From Pseudoalteromonas luteoviolacea (lineage in GTDB: Bacteria > Pseudomonadota > Gammaproteobacteria > Enterobacterales > Alteromonadaceae), in assembly GCF_001696455.1 (NCBI RefSeq), contig NZ_MAUJ01000007.1:186001-250000 (forward strand): a stretch of 64,000 nt of DNA, read 5' to 3'. Numbering within the stretch: the stretch's first letter is position 1; each line of letters starts with the position of its first letter. A program made the position numbers and the translations under genes. The notes beneath the pieces are model-generated. The model was not told where the DNA came from. It saw only the letters and a program-made list of their open reading frames with translations, and ran no database searches. Shown piece after piece: positions 46,389 to 55,593 of the stretch.

Positions 46389-47760
46389 AAGACGTTTGTA
46401 CCTGAGCCAACTCTTCTGACGTTGATTGATTTAACTTTTTATTAAGCTCACGTCGTAATAGATAGAAGCTGATAATCGCCTGAATATAAACCGTTGCCAT
46501 AGATATCACCCAGATCTGCTCAATACTAAAATCTGCTTGTGATGCCACAAATATTACAGATGCGGCGAATAGGCTTAACCTTACAGCGCTACTGATCAAC
46601 GCAGGCCATGCATTTCCCATAGCTTGGAACATGCCAGAGGCCGCTAAAACGTAGCCTGCCGGTACAAAGTTAAAGCATACATACCCCAAGAAAATACTTG
46701 CGACATCAATCACATTCGGATCTTTAGAAAAGGGTGCTAAAAAGGCCTCAACATTGAGAACACAGACTATATTGATCAACAACATCAAGCCACATGTCAG
46801 CAGTGCACTTTGATAATAAGTTTGATACACACGTTTCGTGTTGCCCGCAGCAAAGTTTTGTCCAGCAATCGCTGGTGCAGCAAATGCCACTGCAAGTACA
46901 GGAAGGAAAAGTGCCTGCATAATGCGAGCCCCCAATCCAAACCCAGCTTGCGCCGACGCGTCAAAGTCGCTTAACACCCAATAGATAAGTGACATATAGA
47001 TAAATGTTAAAAGAAACTCTCCCCCTGCAGGTAACCCCAGGTTGATGATTTTCTTAATGGTTTTAAGGCAAGGGATACAGCTACTTAGTGAGACAGTTAA
47101 GTATGACTCTCTCATATTGAAGTACACCCAGATCAGCACCAAACCAATACCAGTTGAGATGGAACTGGCTAATGCAGCCCCAGCGACTCCCATTTCGATT
47201 CCAAAGCCCCAACCCGTGATTAAAATCGGCGACAAAATTGCATTTAATGCAAGTGCAAACATGTTAATTAGCATTGGTTGCTTTACCACGCCAGCACCGC
47301 GTAATGCCGCCAACAACACAGTCAACGGAAACTGTATAAACAGCGCAGGCAAAAACCAGTAGAAATACGTTAAACTCGCCACAAGAGTATCTTTGTCTGG
47401 TGCAATGCTCGTAAAGTACCAACGTCCACCAGCGAGTGCCATTATCAAGAGAACAGAGATACATATCGCACTGATCAATAACCCCTGACTCAACAATAAA
47501 CGTGCCTCTTGTTTATCTTTTTTACCTACCGCGTGAGATACCAGTGTCCCAACTCCAACGTTAAGCACCTGTGTGAGGGCCATTACGAAGAAAAACAGCA
47601 CACCCGCACTGCTCACCCCCGCTAACGCCGCATCACCGAGCTGCCCAACAAAGTACAGATCAATAAGGAAATACAAAGTTTGGACAAACATCCCAAACAG
47701 AATTGGCACACTCATTGAGATCAGATGCTTGTATATTGGCCCTTGTGTAAGGTCTTTCAT
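46387..47760 (-). CDS. MATE-family efflux transporter
   Basis: A 457-residue membrane protein with twelve predicted helices in two homologous halves, of the NorM/DinF group. Each half contains a conserved helix pair: PILFGMFVQTLYFLIDLYFVG near the N-terminus and GLPAGGEFLLTFIYMSLIYW after the midpoint. MATE pumps extrude cationic drugs or metabolites in exchange for sodium ions or protons. AAGGATATTAA precedes the ATG. It is monocistronic, convergent with the histidine kinase and divergent from the alcohol dehydrogenase. The substrate cannot be assigned. Confidence 0.93.
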   Translation of the reverse strand: MKDLTQGPIYKHLISMSVPILFGMFVQTLYFLIDLYFVGQLGDAALAGVSSAGVLFFFVMALTQVLNVGVGTLVSHAVGKKDKQEARLLLSQGLLISAICISVLLIMALAGGRWYFTSIAPDKDTLVASLTYFYWFLPALFIQFPLTVLLAALRGAGVVKQPMLINMFALALNAILSPILITGWGFGIEMGVAGAALASSISTGIGLVLIWVYFNMRESYLTVSLSSCIPCLKTIKKIINLGLPAGGEFLLTFIYMSLIYWVLSDFDASAQAGFGLGARIMQALFLPVLAVAFAAPAIAGQNFAAGNTKRVYQTYYQSALLTCGLMLLINIVCVLNVEAFLAPFSKDPNVIDVASIFLGYVCFNFVPAGYVLAASGMFQAMGNAWPALISSAVRLSLFAASVIFVASQADFSIEQIWVISMATVYIQAIISFYLLRRELNKKLNQSTSEELAQVQTS

Positions 47761-48082
47761 TTAATATCCTTATAACAGATAGGTGGGATAGATAATCGAC
47801 ATAGATGCTTTTTGGGCTATTTTTATTGTGGAGCAGTATGCGCCATACTAGAAATGAATATACGGAAATTCACAACATCAATGATGTTACTCTTTCAGCT
47901 ACGGTTAAACAATCATCTCACTACAAATATTTAAATTCGAAACATGCCCACCTTTAAGAATTCACCTCTATGTAAATGCCACTTCAATATCAATTTATTG
48001 CGCCCGATCAATAGTGTTTCTGGATGACTCGATACACTCTGTTTTACACAATCACGCCTCGTTCTTCAGTTAAGGAAAAAAC
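47761..48082. other. Divergent promoter region of MATE and alcohol dehydrogenase genes
   Basis: 322 bp, AT-rich. It must carry both promoters. I identified no clear operator or hairpin. Confidence 0.4.
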
Positions 48083-49096
48083 ATGAAAGCAGCCGTTGCA
48101 TACGAATTTCAAACGCCGCTGCGCATTGAGCAGTTAGCGCAGCCTGATGTGAAACCGGGCACTGTTTTGGTAAAAATAGCCGCCTGTGGGGTTTGCCACA
48201 CGGACTTACACGCCTGCCATGGTGACTGGCCAGTTAAGCCTAAACTACCTCTCATCCCGGGTCATGAAGGGGTGGGTACCGTGGTCGCTGTCGCTGATGA
48301 TGTCGACCATTTATTCATTGGTGATGAAGTCGGAATACCTTGGTTACATTCGGCCTGTGGTCACTGCGAGCACTGCCTTCAAGGCAATGAAAACTTGTGT
48401 CCCTCACAGCAAAACAGTGGTTACTCTGTCGATGGCGGATATGCAGAATACTGTCTAGCCAACGCTGACTATGTCGTAAAAATCCCAAAAAGTTTAAGTT
48501 TTGTCGAGGCAGCTCCCCTATTTTGTGCGGGCGTTACAACGTATAAAGCACTCAAAGTCAGTGACGCCAAACCTGGGCAATGGGTCGCTATTGTTGGCGT
48601 AGGTGGACTTGGACATTTGGCCATTCAATATGCAAAGGCCATGGGGCTCAATGTTGTCGCCGTTGATAGCACTGAGCAAAAAATGTCACTCGCTAAAGCA
48701 CTTGGTGCTGATCACTGCATTGACTATCAACTACATAATCCCGCCGAACAAATTCAAGAGAAATTAGGCGGCGTTCAAGCAGTTATCTGTACAGCTGCAT
48801 CGAAAGCTGCTTTCTCGGGGGCTTACCATAGCGTAAAACGCGGCGGCAAGTGTGTCTTAGTTGGACTACCAAATGACGACTTGCCGATCCCGATATTTGA
48901 TACCGTGTTAAAAGGTATCAGCGTGATTGGCAGCATTGTTGGCACTCGCCAAGATCTCATTGAGTGCTTGGATTTTGCCGCAGCAGGAAAAGTAAAAGCC
49001 ATAGTGCAAACTGAGTCACTCGACAATATCAATCACGTATTTGAGCAAATGCAAAACAACGAAATTCAAGGTCGAATTGTTTTGACCATGACGTAA
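48083..49096 (+). CDS. adhP: Zinc-dependent alcohol dehydrogenase (AdhP-like)
   Basis: A 337-residue medium-chain dehydrogenase. Catalytic zinc ligands are seen in ACGVCHTDLHA and PGHEGVG. The structural zinc cysteines are in CGHCEHCLQGNENLC. The NAD-binding motif is GVGGLGHLAIQ. Length equals that of AdhP, an ethanol-active enzyme that interconverts primary alcohols and aldehydes with NAD. AAGGA precedes the ATG. It is transcribed alone with its own terminator. It could reduce the aldehyde expected from the decarboxylase 5.6 kb upstream, but nothing in the sequence links them directly. Confidence 0.9.
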   Translation: MKAAVAYEFQTPLRIEQLAQPDVKPGTVLVKIAACGVCHTDLHACHGDWPVKPKLPLIPGHEGVGTVVAVADDVDHLFIGDEVGIPWLHSACGHCEHCLQGNENLCPSQQNSGYSVDGGYAEYCLANADYVVKIPKSLSFVEAAPLFCAGVTTYKALKVSDAKPGQWVAIVGVGGLGHLAIQYAKAMGLNVVAVDSTEQKMSLAKALGADHCIDYQLHNPAEQIQEKLGGVQAVICTAASKAAFSGAYHSVKRGGKCVLVGLPNDDLPIPIFDTVLKGISVIGSIVGTRQDLIECLDFAAAGKVKAIVQTESLDNINHVFEQMQNNEIQGRIVLTMT

Positions 49097-49111
49097 TAAT
49101 CCCAACTTGCT

Positions 49112-49133
49112 AGGCTGTGAGAGCAGCCTTTTT
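49112..49133 (+). terminator. Terminator of adhP
   Basis: AGGCTG pairs with CAGCCT around TGAGAG, followed by TTTT. Confidence 0.85.
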
Positions 49134-49238
49134 ACTTTCCTCACACAATTTAACTTAAGTCACCCACTCTATTTTCCACATCCAGAATCGCAAATCGATT
49201 AAAAATTCTGCTTGACCAATTGTAAACCCAGCCTATAA

Positions 49239-49251
49239 TGACGAAAAGTCA
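49239..49251. promoter_or_regulatory. TetR operator candidate O1
   Basis: TGACGAAAAGTCA, an inverted repeat TGAC-N5-GTCA about 114 bp before the TetR start. The same pattern recurs three more times nearby. Confidence 0.65.
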
Positions 49252-49256
49252 CAAAA

Positions 49257-49269
49257 TGACTTAAGGTCA
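49257..49269. promoter_or_regulatory. TetR operator candidate O2
   Basis: TGACTTAAGGTCA, the same TGAC-N5-GTCA arrangement, centred 18 bp from O1. Confidence 0.6.
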
Positions 49270-49364
49270 AGAAATGGAATTTATCACTAAACTGACAGGG
49301 TTATGAGTGTTAAGCACTATTGTGATATGCTTGCGCTAGATTGTAATAGTAGCTTAGTGAAGAA

Positions 49365-50147
49365 ATGTTTAAATTTGGCAGTGAAATCAACGACAATGAT
49401 GATGAAGTGATCCCTAATAGAAGCAAAAAGCAGATGGCTATTGCAGAGCGCCATCGTGAATTGTTACTGATCGCAAAAGACATCATTTCAGCTGAAGGAT
49501 TTCACGGCTTTACAATGGATAAACTGGCATCGGCGAGCGGTTACTCAAAAGGTACAATTTATAATCACTTCGCCAGTAAAGAGGATGTGATTGTAACCAT
49601 TAGCTGTGAAGCTTTGAAAACACTCGCTCAGATGTACAAAAAGGCTTATCAGTTTGAGGGCGGTAGCCGTGATAAAGTCGTGGCGCTACATGTGGCTTAC
49701 CGGATTTTTTCGAGATTAGAACCGGTTTTGTTTATGTGTGTCCTCACCTCTAAAACACCTTGGGTGGTAGAGAAAAGCACAGCTGAAAACATTGAGAAGC
49801 AAAACTTAGCAGAAGAAAAGCTCGTTGAAATAGCCGACAAATTTATACTCGACGCCATTGATGGAGAAGATTTGACATTGGCTGCGACGGCCAGCACTGA
49901 TGCATATATATTTGCAAACTGGGCCGTGGCGTTTGGCTCAAACGCCTTGTTAAATAACGCCACCAATAGTCAGTGCATACAGCGTATTGAGGATCCCTAC
50001 TCGGTACTCTACAACGTGAATATCGTACTGGATGGTATGAATTGGCAGCCATTGTCCAGCCGCAGAGACTATAAAAAAGTCTGGCGAGAAGTTGAACAAA
50101 CGATTTTTGCAGATGAAACGGCTTATTTAGCTCAAATAGGTCGCTAA
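49365..50147 (+). CDS. TetR-family repressor
   Basis: A 260-residue regulator. The helix-turn-helix spans residues about 40-75 (DIISAEGFHGFTMDKLASASGYSKGT then IYNHFASKEDVI). An acidic N-terminal extension of about 25 residues (NDNDDEV) precedes it. The C-terminal ligand domain is unassigned. It is followed by its own terminator and then by an export operon on the same strand. Paired inverted repeats of identical layout occur upstream of both transcription units, so it very probably represses itself and that operon. The inducer is unknown; lipid-like or hydrophobic compounds would fit the exporter type. Confidence 0.9.
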   Translation: MFKFGSEINDNDDEVIPNRSKKQMAIAERHRELLLIAKDIISAEGFHGFTMDKLASASGYSKGTIYNHFASKEDVIVTISCEALKTLAQMYKKAYQFEGGSRDKVVALHVAYRIFSRLEPVLFMCVLTSKTPWVVEKSTAENIEKQNLAEEKLVEIADKFILDAIDGEDLTLAATASTDAYIFANWAVAFGSNALLNNATNSQCIQRIEDPYSVLYNVNIVLDGMNWQPLSSRRDYKKVWREVEQTIFADETAYLAQIGR

Positions 50148-50162
50148 CAATATAAATAATCG

Positions 50163-50186
50163 GCCCGTAATTTACGGGCTTTGTTT
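50163..50186 (+). terminator. Terminator of the TetR gene
   Basis: GCCCGTAA pairs with TTACGGGC (one base between), followed by TTTGTTT. Confidence 0.82.
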
Positions 50187-50196
50187 GAAGTTAAAG

Positions 50197-50209
50197 TGAC
50201 GAATCGTCA
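50197..50209. promoter_or_regulatory. TetR operator candidate O3
   Basis: TGACGAATCGTCA, extended to the perfect 15-bp palindrome GTGACGAATCGTCAC at 50196-50210. Confidence 0.7.
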
Positions 50210-50275
50210 CATTTGACTATGATACTAGATTTTATCGATTTACCAGCAGTTATTGCTGTTTTTTTTAACTACTAT

Positions 50276-50288
50276 TGACGTTTCGTCA
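50276..50288. promoter_or_regulatory. TetR operator candidate O4
   Basis: TGACGTTTCGTCA, 16 bp before the exporter start codon and 79 bp from O3. It has the same half-sites as O3. Confidence 0.7.
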
Positions 50289-50303
50289 CTTTATGGAGCT
50301 GTT

Positions 50304-52654
50304 ATGGACGATCTATGGCACAGGCGTATTCTCAATTACCCTAAAACTTGGATAGTAATATGTTTGGTCTTAATTGCTGGCGCGACGGTGGGGGCCGGCA
50401 ACCTCTACTTTCGAGGTGATTACCAAATATTTTTTGACGACACAAACACCCAACTATATGAATTTCAGAAGATTGAATCTATTTTCAATAAGAGCGATCT
50501 CATCTCCATTGTCATGGCACCGAAGCAAGAGGATATTTTTACTCCACAGACTTTAAGCCTCATCAGAGAGCTCACTGAACGCGCTTGGCAAGTGCCTTAC
50601 TCGAGTCGAGTCGATTCTATTGCCAATTACCAGCATACGTTTGCGGAGCAGACGATTTGGTTGTACTGGATTTAATGCCACCAGAAATGACGTTTACCGA
50701 TGGCGATATCGCATCTGTAAAGCAAGTTGCACTCAGTGAGCCAGCACTGCGCCAATCATTACTCTCACAATCAGGCAAAGTCGCTGTCATCAATATTACC
50801 GTGCAGCTGCCTGAAGCAGACAATACTGAAAAAATGGTCGAGGTCAAAGAGTATGTAAACCAGCTAATTTCAGAGTATCAAGCCAATTATCCGGACATGG
50901 AATTTCATCAAGCTGGCATCGTAGCAATGAACTACGCTTTTATGCTTTCATCTCAAGAAGACTTTGCCACCTTAGTGCCTGCCATGCTACTGCTCGTAAT
51001 GGTATTTTTAGGTATTGCACTACGTAGTGTTGCCGCGGTTATTTACACGCTAGTGGTCATTGTTGGCGCAGTATTAGCCACTTTAGGACTGGCCGGTTGG
51101 CTTGGATTTTTCTTAAGTACCCCGACAGTGAACGTCCCTACTATGATACTGACGATTGCTGTTGCAGACTGCGTGCATATGCTGGCTAGTGTCCGTCACT
51201 ATATGCGACAAGGCCATACAAAGCAGCAAGCGATAGCCAAAAGTCTCGAGCAAAACTGGATGCCAATTACCATTACTTCAGTGACTACTGCCTTAGGTTT
51301 TATTTTAATGAACAGCTTAGATGTGCCTGTGATCCGCGATTTAGGGAATCTCTCTGCTTTGGGCGTTATTTTAGCTGGCTTACTTTCGTTAACGTTACTT
51401 CCCGCGATGCTCAGCGTACTCCCTTTCAGAGTTGCTAAGGTATCAGCTTCTCGCAGTAATGACCGCTACGATCGTTTTGCATTATGGGTCATTAGACACA
51501 ATAAAGTGCTCGGTTTAGGTGCATTCATTGTGGTGATCGGCAGTGCGTTTAGTATCACCAAGAATCAAGTAAATGACGAAGCGGTAAAATACTTTTCGAC
51601 ACAAAGTGAATTTCGTCAAGCCGCTGACTTTATGGCGGAAAACATAAGTGGTATGAGCTCACTTAGTGTTGCGATAAACAGTGGCAGCGAGCAAGGAATA
51701 AGTAGCCCAGAGTTTGTCGCCATGCTTGGCAAAGCAACCGACTGGATGCGTGTTCAACCCGAGATCCACCATGTTCAGAGCCTCGCAGATACACTTAAAC
51801 GACTTAACAAAAACATGCACAATGATGATGAGCGATATCACACTTTGCCACAGGATCAAGCACTTGCCGCACAGTATTTACTGCTGTACGAGATGTCGTT
51901 GCCCTATGGCCTGGATCTCAATAATCAGCTCAACCTCGATAAATCATCGCTGAAACTGCAACTGACTATCGATAACTTGGGAAGTAAAGAGATGGTCGAA
52001 CTTGAGAACAGATTGAGGGTTTGGTTTGAGCAAAATGCGCCACAATACAGTGTGATGATCTCAAGCCCAACATTAATGTTTGCCCATATTGGTGAACGCA
52101 ATATGCAAAGTATGCTGCAATCACTGCCAATGGCGTTGCTACTTATTTCTGTGCTACTGGTGTTCTCACTGCGCTCTCTAAGGCTCGGTCTTATCAGTCT
52201 TATTCCAAATATGATCCCTGCCATTATCGGGTTTGGTATCTGGGGACTTTACAGTGGTGAAATCAATTTAGGCCTCTCTGTCGTGGTCACTTTGACGCTC
52301 GGAATTGTGGTTGATGATACGGTGCACTTTTTATCTAAATACCAGAATGCGAGAAGGTTAGGCCAAAGTGCTGAGCAAGCTATTCGTTATGCATTTATCA
52401 CTGTTGGCCGTGCGCTTGTTGTCACTTCAGCAGTGTTGGTGGCCGGATTTGCTCTATTAGGTACTTCCGATTTTAGACTTAACTCAGATATGGGACAACT
52501 TAGTGCGCTTGTCATTTTCATCGCCTTAATAGTCGACTTTATTCTGCTGCCATGCATTTTACTGTGGTTTGATAAGTATAAATACGCGCAAGCCCACAAT
52601 AACGACGAAGCGCATACAGGCATCGCCATTAATAACCCACAAACAAATAGCTAA
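50304..52654 (+). pseudogene. MMPL/RND-family exporter, split by a one-base frameshift near 50650
   Basis: Two frames together encode one transporter of about 783 residues. The first part (50304-50675) starts MDDLWHRRILNYP after GGAG and runs through one membrane helix into the first periplasmic loop, then reads off-frame after YQHTFA. The second continues the protein in another frame from ADDLVVLDLMPPEM (about 50652) to the end, with two groups of membrane helices and the SSD-like LGIVVDDTVHFL. The total span plus one base is an exact multiple of three, consistent with a single missing nucleotide. No slippery heptamer is seen, so programmed frameshifting is unlikely. The family exports lipids or hydrophobic compounds. 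Functional loss or sequence error cannot be separated here. Confidence 0.82.
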
Positions 52655-52670
52655 TCAAAAGATTAAACAA

Positions 52671-52700
52671 ACAAGGCGCTCTGTATCCTTAGCGCCTTGT
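52671..52700 (+). other. Intercistronic hairpin after the MMPL gene
   Basis: ACAAGGCGCT pairs with AGCGCCTTGT around a 10-nt loop. No U-run follows. It may stabilise or partly attenuate the operon mRNA. Confidence 0.55.
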
Positions 52701-52719
52701 ACTTATACAGGAATTGACC

Positions 52720-53514
52720 ATGAAAATACTATTTAAAACCGCGTTAGCGACAGGCCTTGTCGCTGTTAGCCTATTTGGTTCTGCAACCGTATTAGCAGAT
52801 CAAAACAAAGGTCTGGAGCTTGCGAAGTTACGCAAACAAGCAGATAGCGGCTGGCAAGACTCTCAAGCAACGCTCACTATGGAGCTAAAGAATGCAGCCG
52901 GAGACACCAGCGTCAGAAAGTTGCGTATCAAGTCTTTAGAGGTTGCTAACGACGGTGATAAGGGATTAACCATTTTTGATACCCCACGAGACGTCAAAGG
53001 CACCGCATTTTTGAACCACTCCCATGCGATAGAACCGGACGATCAATGGCTGTATTTACCCGCATTAAAACGCGTAAAACGTATTGCTTCACGCAATAAA
53101 TCAGGGCCTTTTATGGGAAGTGAATTTGCTTATGAAGACCTCAGCTCATTTGAGCTAGAAAAATATACGTTTAACTTCATAGCAGAAACCACACTAGGCG
53201 ACCAGCCGGTCTATTTGCTGGAACAAATCCCCGTAGATCGTTATTCGGGTTATACCAAACAACGTGTTTGGCTGGCAAAAACTCACTATCAGCCCCTAAA
53301 AGTAGAATACTACGACAGAAAGGACACGTTGTTAAAAACACTTGAGTTACAAGAATACCAGTTGTACCTAGATAAAATTTGGCGTGCTAATAAATTAGTG
53401 ATGAATAATGTTCAGACCCAAAAAGCCACCACTTTGACCACCACGGAGCTCGTTTTTAAAACGGGGCTACAAAGTAATGACTTTAATAAAGCCAGTCTAA
53501 AACGAGCGAGGTAG
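52720..53514 (+). CDS. Outer-membrane lipoprotein-sorting (LolA-fold) family protein
   Basis: A 264-residue protein with a signal peptide (cleavage near VLADQ). It belongs to the periplasmic family annotated as outer membrane lipoprotein-sorting proteins, with hallmarks DTPRDVKGTAFLNHSH, DDQWLYLPALKRVKRI and GSEFAYEDLSSFE. These LolA-like proteins often accompany MMPL/RND exporters and are thought to shuttle hydrophobic cargo. The ATG at 52720 with AGGA is preferred over a TTG six bases upstream. The next gene starts 2 bp after its stop, showing a tight operon. Confidence 0.85.
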   Translation: MKILFKTALATGLVAVSLFGSATVLADQNKGLELAKLRKQADSGWQDSQATLTMELKNAAGDTSVRKLRIKSLEVANDGDKGLTIFDTPRDVKGTAFLNHSHAIEPDDQWLYLPALKRVKRIASRNKSGPFMGSEFAYEDLSSFELEKYTFNFIAETTLGDQPVYLLEQIPVDRYSGYTKQRVWLAKTHYQPLKVEYYDRKDTLLKTLELQEYQLYLDKIWRANKLVMNNVQTQKATTLTTTELVFKTGLQSNDFNKASLKRAR

Positions 53515-53516
53515 TA

Positions 53517-54683
53517 ATGAAGCATACTGCACTGTGTAGTGCTGCTGTTTTGCTGGCTTGGAGTCATTCGGCCAATGCAGAGCCTTGGCAACAAAGTGGT
53601 GAAGTGCAAATTCAACAACGCATGTTTGTACACAGCCAAGATCTTGTCAATGAGGCTCCAACACACTGGCAAGGCTCTGCTATGGTGGAGCCTCATTGGC
53701 AGCAAGTAAAAGATACCAGCCTCACCTCAATTAAACTGTTTGCACGCATAGATAGTCATGATAAAGAACGCACTCACTGGGACATAAGAGAGCTCTCTTA
53801 CCTGACTTATTGGGATGATTATGAATTTAAAGTTGGCATCGATAAAGTGTTTTGGGGCGTAACCGAATCACAGCACTTGGTCGATGTCATCAATCAGACC
53901 GACTCCATTGAAGGATTTGATGGCGAGGATAAACTAGGGCAGCCTATGATCCAGTTTAAAGCAGTTAAGGATATAGGGACATTTGATATCTGGTTGCTTC
54001 CCTACTTCAGAGAGCGTACGCTACCAAGTACCGAAGGACGCCTTGCTTTGCCCGCTCCCTTACTGGATGCTCAATATGAGTCAAGCAACGAGCAACGAAC
54101 ACTGGATTTCGCCGTGCGTTACAGTCATACCTTAGAGGATTGGGATATTGGCTTAAGCTACTTTGATGGTGTAAATCGAGAGCCTTACTTGCAAACAGGC
54201 TTCAACGGTATCACCCCTTTTTACGCAAATATGCAACAACTTGGTACCGATATTCAGGGAGTTTTTGGCGATTGGCTACTCAAATTTGAGGGTATTTATA
54301 GAGACAGCTTAGAGTCACATTTTGCAATGACAACAGGATTCGAATACACCCAAGTCGGTATTTTTAATACGATAATGGATCTTGGGTGGATTGCTGAATA
54401 TAGCTTTGATGAACGCGACAATACATTTAATCAAAACGATTTATTTGTTGGTTGGCGACTAGCGTTTAATGATATAGATGGCTATGAGGTGCTTTTTGGT
54501 ATCAATCAAGACTTGGACGCCCAGCACACCTTTTCTGCCAAACTTGAAGCATCAGGACGGCTCAGTGACAGTTGGAAATGGCAACTTGACGCATGGGCTT
54601 TTGCCAGTGATAAACCCATTGACCCCCTCTTTACTTTAAAAGATGAGGACTTTGTAGAAGTTTCACTGTCTTACTACTTTTAG
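53517..54683 (+). CDS. Outer-membrane beta-barrel protein of the exporter operon
   Basis: A 388-residue protein with a signal peptide (cleavage near SANAEP). Alternating amphipathic strands run throughout, and the last residues are LSYYF, a typical outer-membrane C-terminus. It resembles the DUF1302-type barrels that co-occur with MMPL exporters and LolA-fold proteins, although I cannot confirm the exact family. GAGG precedes the ATG. Together the three products would span inner membrane, periplasm and outer membrane, forming a complete envelope transport line under TetR control. Confidence 0.72.
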   Translation: MKHTALCSAAVLLAWSHSANAEPWQQSGEVQIQQRMFVHSQDLVNEAPTHWQGSAMVEPHWQQVKDTSLTSIKLFARIDSHDKERTHWDIRELSYLTYWDDYEFKVGIDKVFWGVTESQHLVDVINQTDSIEGFDGEDKLGQPMIQFKAVKDIGTFDIWLLPYFRERTLPSTEGRLALPAPLLDAQYESSNEQRTLDFAVRYSHTLEDWDIGLSYFDGVNREPYLQTGFNGITPFYANMQQLGTDIQGVFGDWLLKFEGIYRDSLESHFAMTTGFEYTQVGIFNTIMDLGWIAEYSFDERDNTFNQNDLFVGWRLAFNDIDGYEVLFGINQDLDAQHTFSAKLEASGRLSDSWKWQLDAWAFASDKPIDPLFTLKDEDFVEVSLSYYF

Positions 54684-54700
54684 CCCCACGTTTCATTCGA

Positions 54701-54726
54701 TTCAGGGGCATGAATCAGCCCCTGAA
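54701..54726. other. Hairpin between convergent genes
   Basis: TTCAGGGGC pairs with GCCCCTGAA around an 8-nt loop, 17 bp after the barrel gene. No U-run; probably a weak bidirectional terminator. Confidence 0.5.
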
Positions 54727-54749
54727 CTGTCAGCCCGATTACTTCAACC

Positions 54750-55153
54750 CTAACGCCGCTTTGTGAGCGATTTTAAACAAGCGAGCGCTTTATCACCATC
54801 ACGGCTCGGCACAAATATGTGGTCGTGATAAAAGCCTGCGACCACATTTGCGCTGATGTTTTCATCACCAACGCGTTGGAAAAAGCCGCAGTTAGGCCAA
54901 CAGCTTGCAAACTAGAATGGACATTTAAAGTTATACAGCGGTACTCTCCTTCATATGCAAGCCCTAAAGTATTGGCATGCTGCTGTTGTACAATGACCGT
55001 AATTCCCTCTCGCTCGCGGAAAAAGCCTGTGATGGCATTGATGGGTAAACTCTCAAACTTTGACTCATCCACAACCGCATAAACGTATGTTTCAGCGAGT
55101 AGCTCTGGCTCCATACTCGCAATGAGAACTGCAAGATTGGTTTCTCCTGTCAT
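54750..55153 (-). pseudogene. ACT-domain protein (DUF2241-like) with a one-base frameshift
   Basis: From the ATG at 55153 (GGGGAGC upstream) the frame encodes the ACT-like family pattern up to SSLQAVGLTAAF, then reads into unrelated sequence to a stop at 54773. In the adjacent frame the family C-terminus continues: GDENISANVVAGFYHDH, IFVPSRDGDKALACLKS and a stop at 54750-54752. The break falls in a run of five A (54880-54884; T on the coding strand); adding one base restores GLTAAFFQRVGDENISA and a 134-residue protein. These small proteins are predicted amino-acid-binding regulators. Homopolymer sequencing error is a real possibility. Confidence 0.85.
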
Positions 55154-55210
55154 AATTGCTCCCCTTAACTATCTTGACGGATTTAAATCTAATTGTTGCT
55201 CAAACGCATT

Positions 55211-55432
55211 TTATTGTTCGTCTTGTTTTTGCTTTTTGCGCTGGGTTTGCTTCGCCTTCTCTAAATTTTTAAATTGTGGTGGCGGGATCGGAAATAATGA
55301 AATAAGCGGCATCAGCGCTAAAAACCAAAAAGCGCCCTTAGGCATCTTTTTTGCCCAAGTCACAGCCTTACACAATGGCAATGCCAACATTATGATTACC
55401 AATACCGTTATGGCTATCGTTTGCCAACTCAT
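55211..55432 (-). CDS. Small membrane protein of unknown function
   Basis: A 73-residue protein with two hydrophobic segments (residues about 4-24 and 33-50) and a strongly basic C-terminal tail rich in Lys, Gln and Arg (KAKQTQRKKQKQDEQ). AGGAAA precedes the ATG at good spacing, which supports a real gene. I do not recognise the family. It stands alone between the ACT gene and a divergent hypothetical gene. Confidence 0.65.
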   Translation of the reverse strand: MSWQTIAITVLVIIMLALPLCKAVTWAKKMPKGAFWFLALMPLISLFPIPPPQFKNLEKAKQTQRKKQKQDEQ

Positions 55433-55593
55433 ATACTGTTTCCTTTCATTGAGTTTAGATACTTTTCATAATTGGGGGACTATTGCCCGTCTTTCAAGGT
55501 GCCGACATAAATTTAGCGAGTGTGTATTTTCTATCAATAACTCAAACGATTGATATACAATAAACCTGATTAAGAATGAAAAAGGGCTGTGTA

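Noticed and set aside
50640..50660. Programmed ribosomal frameshifting in the MMPL gene
   Set aside because: No X-XXY-YYZ heptamer or stimulatory structure is visible at the junction, and the family is normally encoded in one frame.
55122..55553. 143-codon plus-strand frame antisense to the small membrane protein
   Set aside because: It overlaps two minus-strand genes with good starts; its Cys/Ser/Asn-rich product looks like antisense noise.
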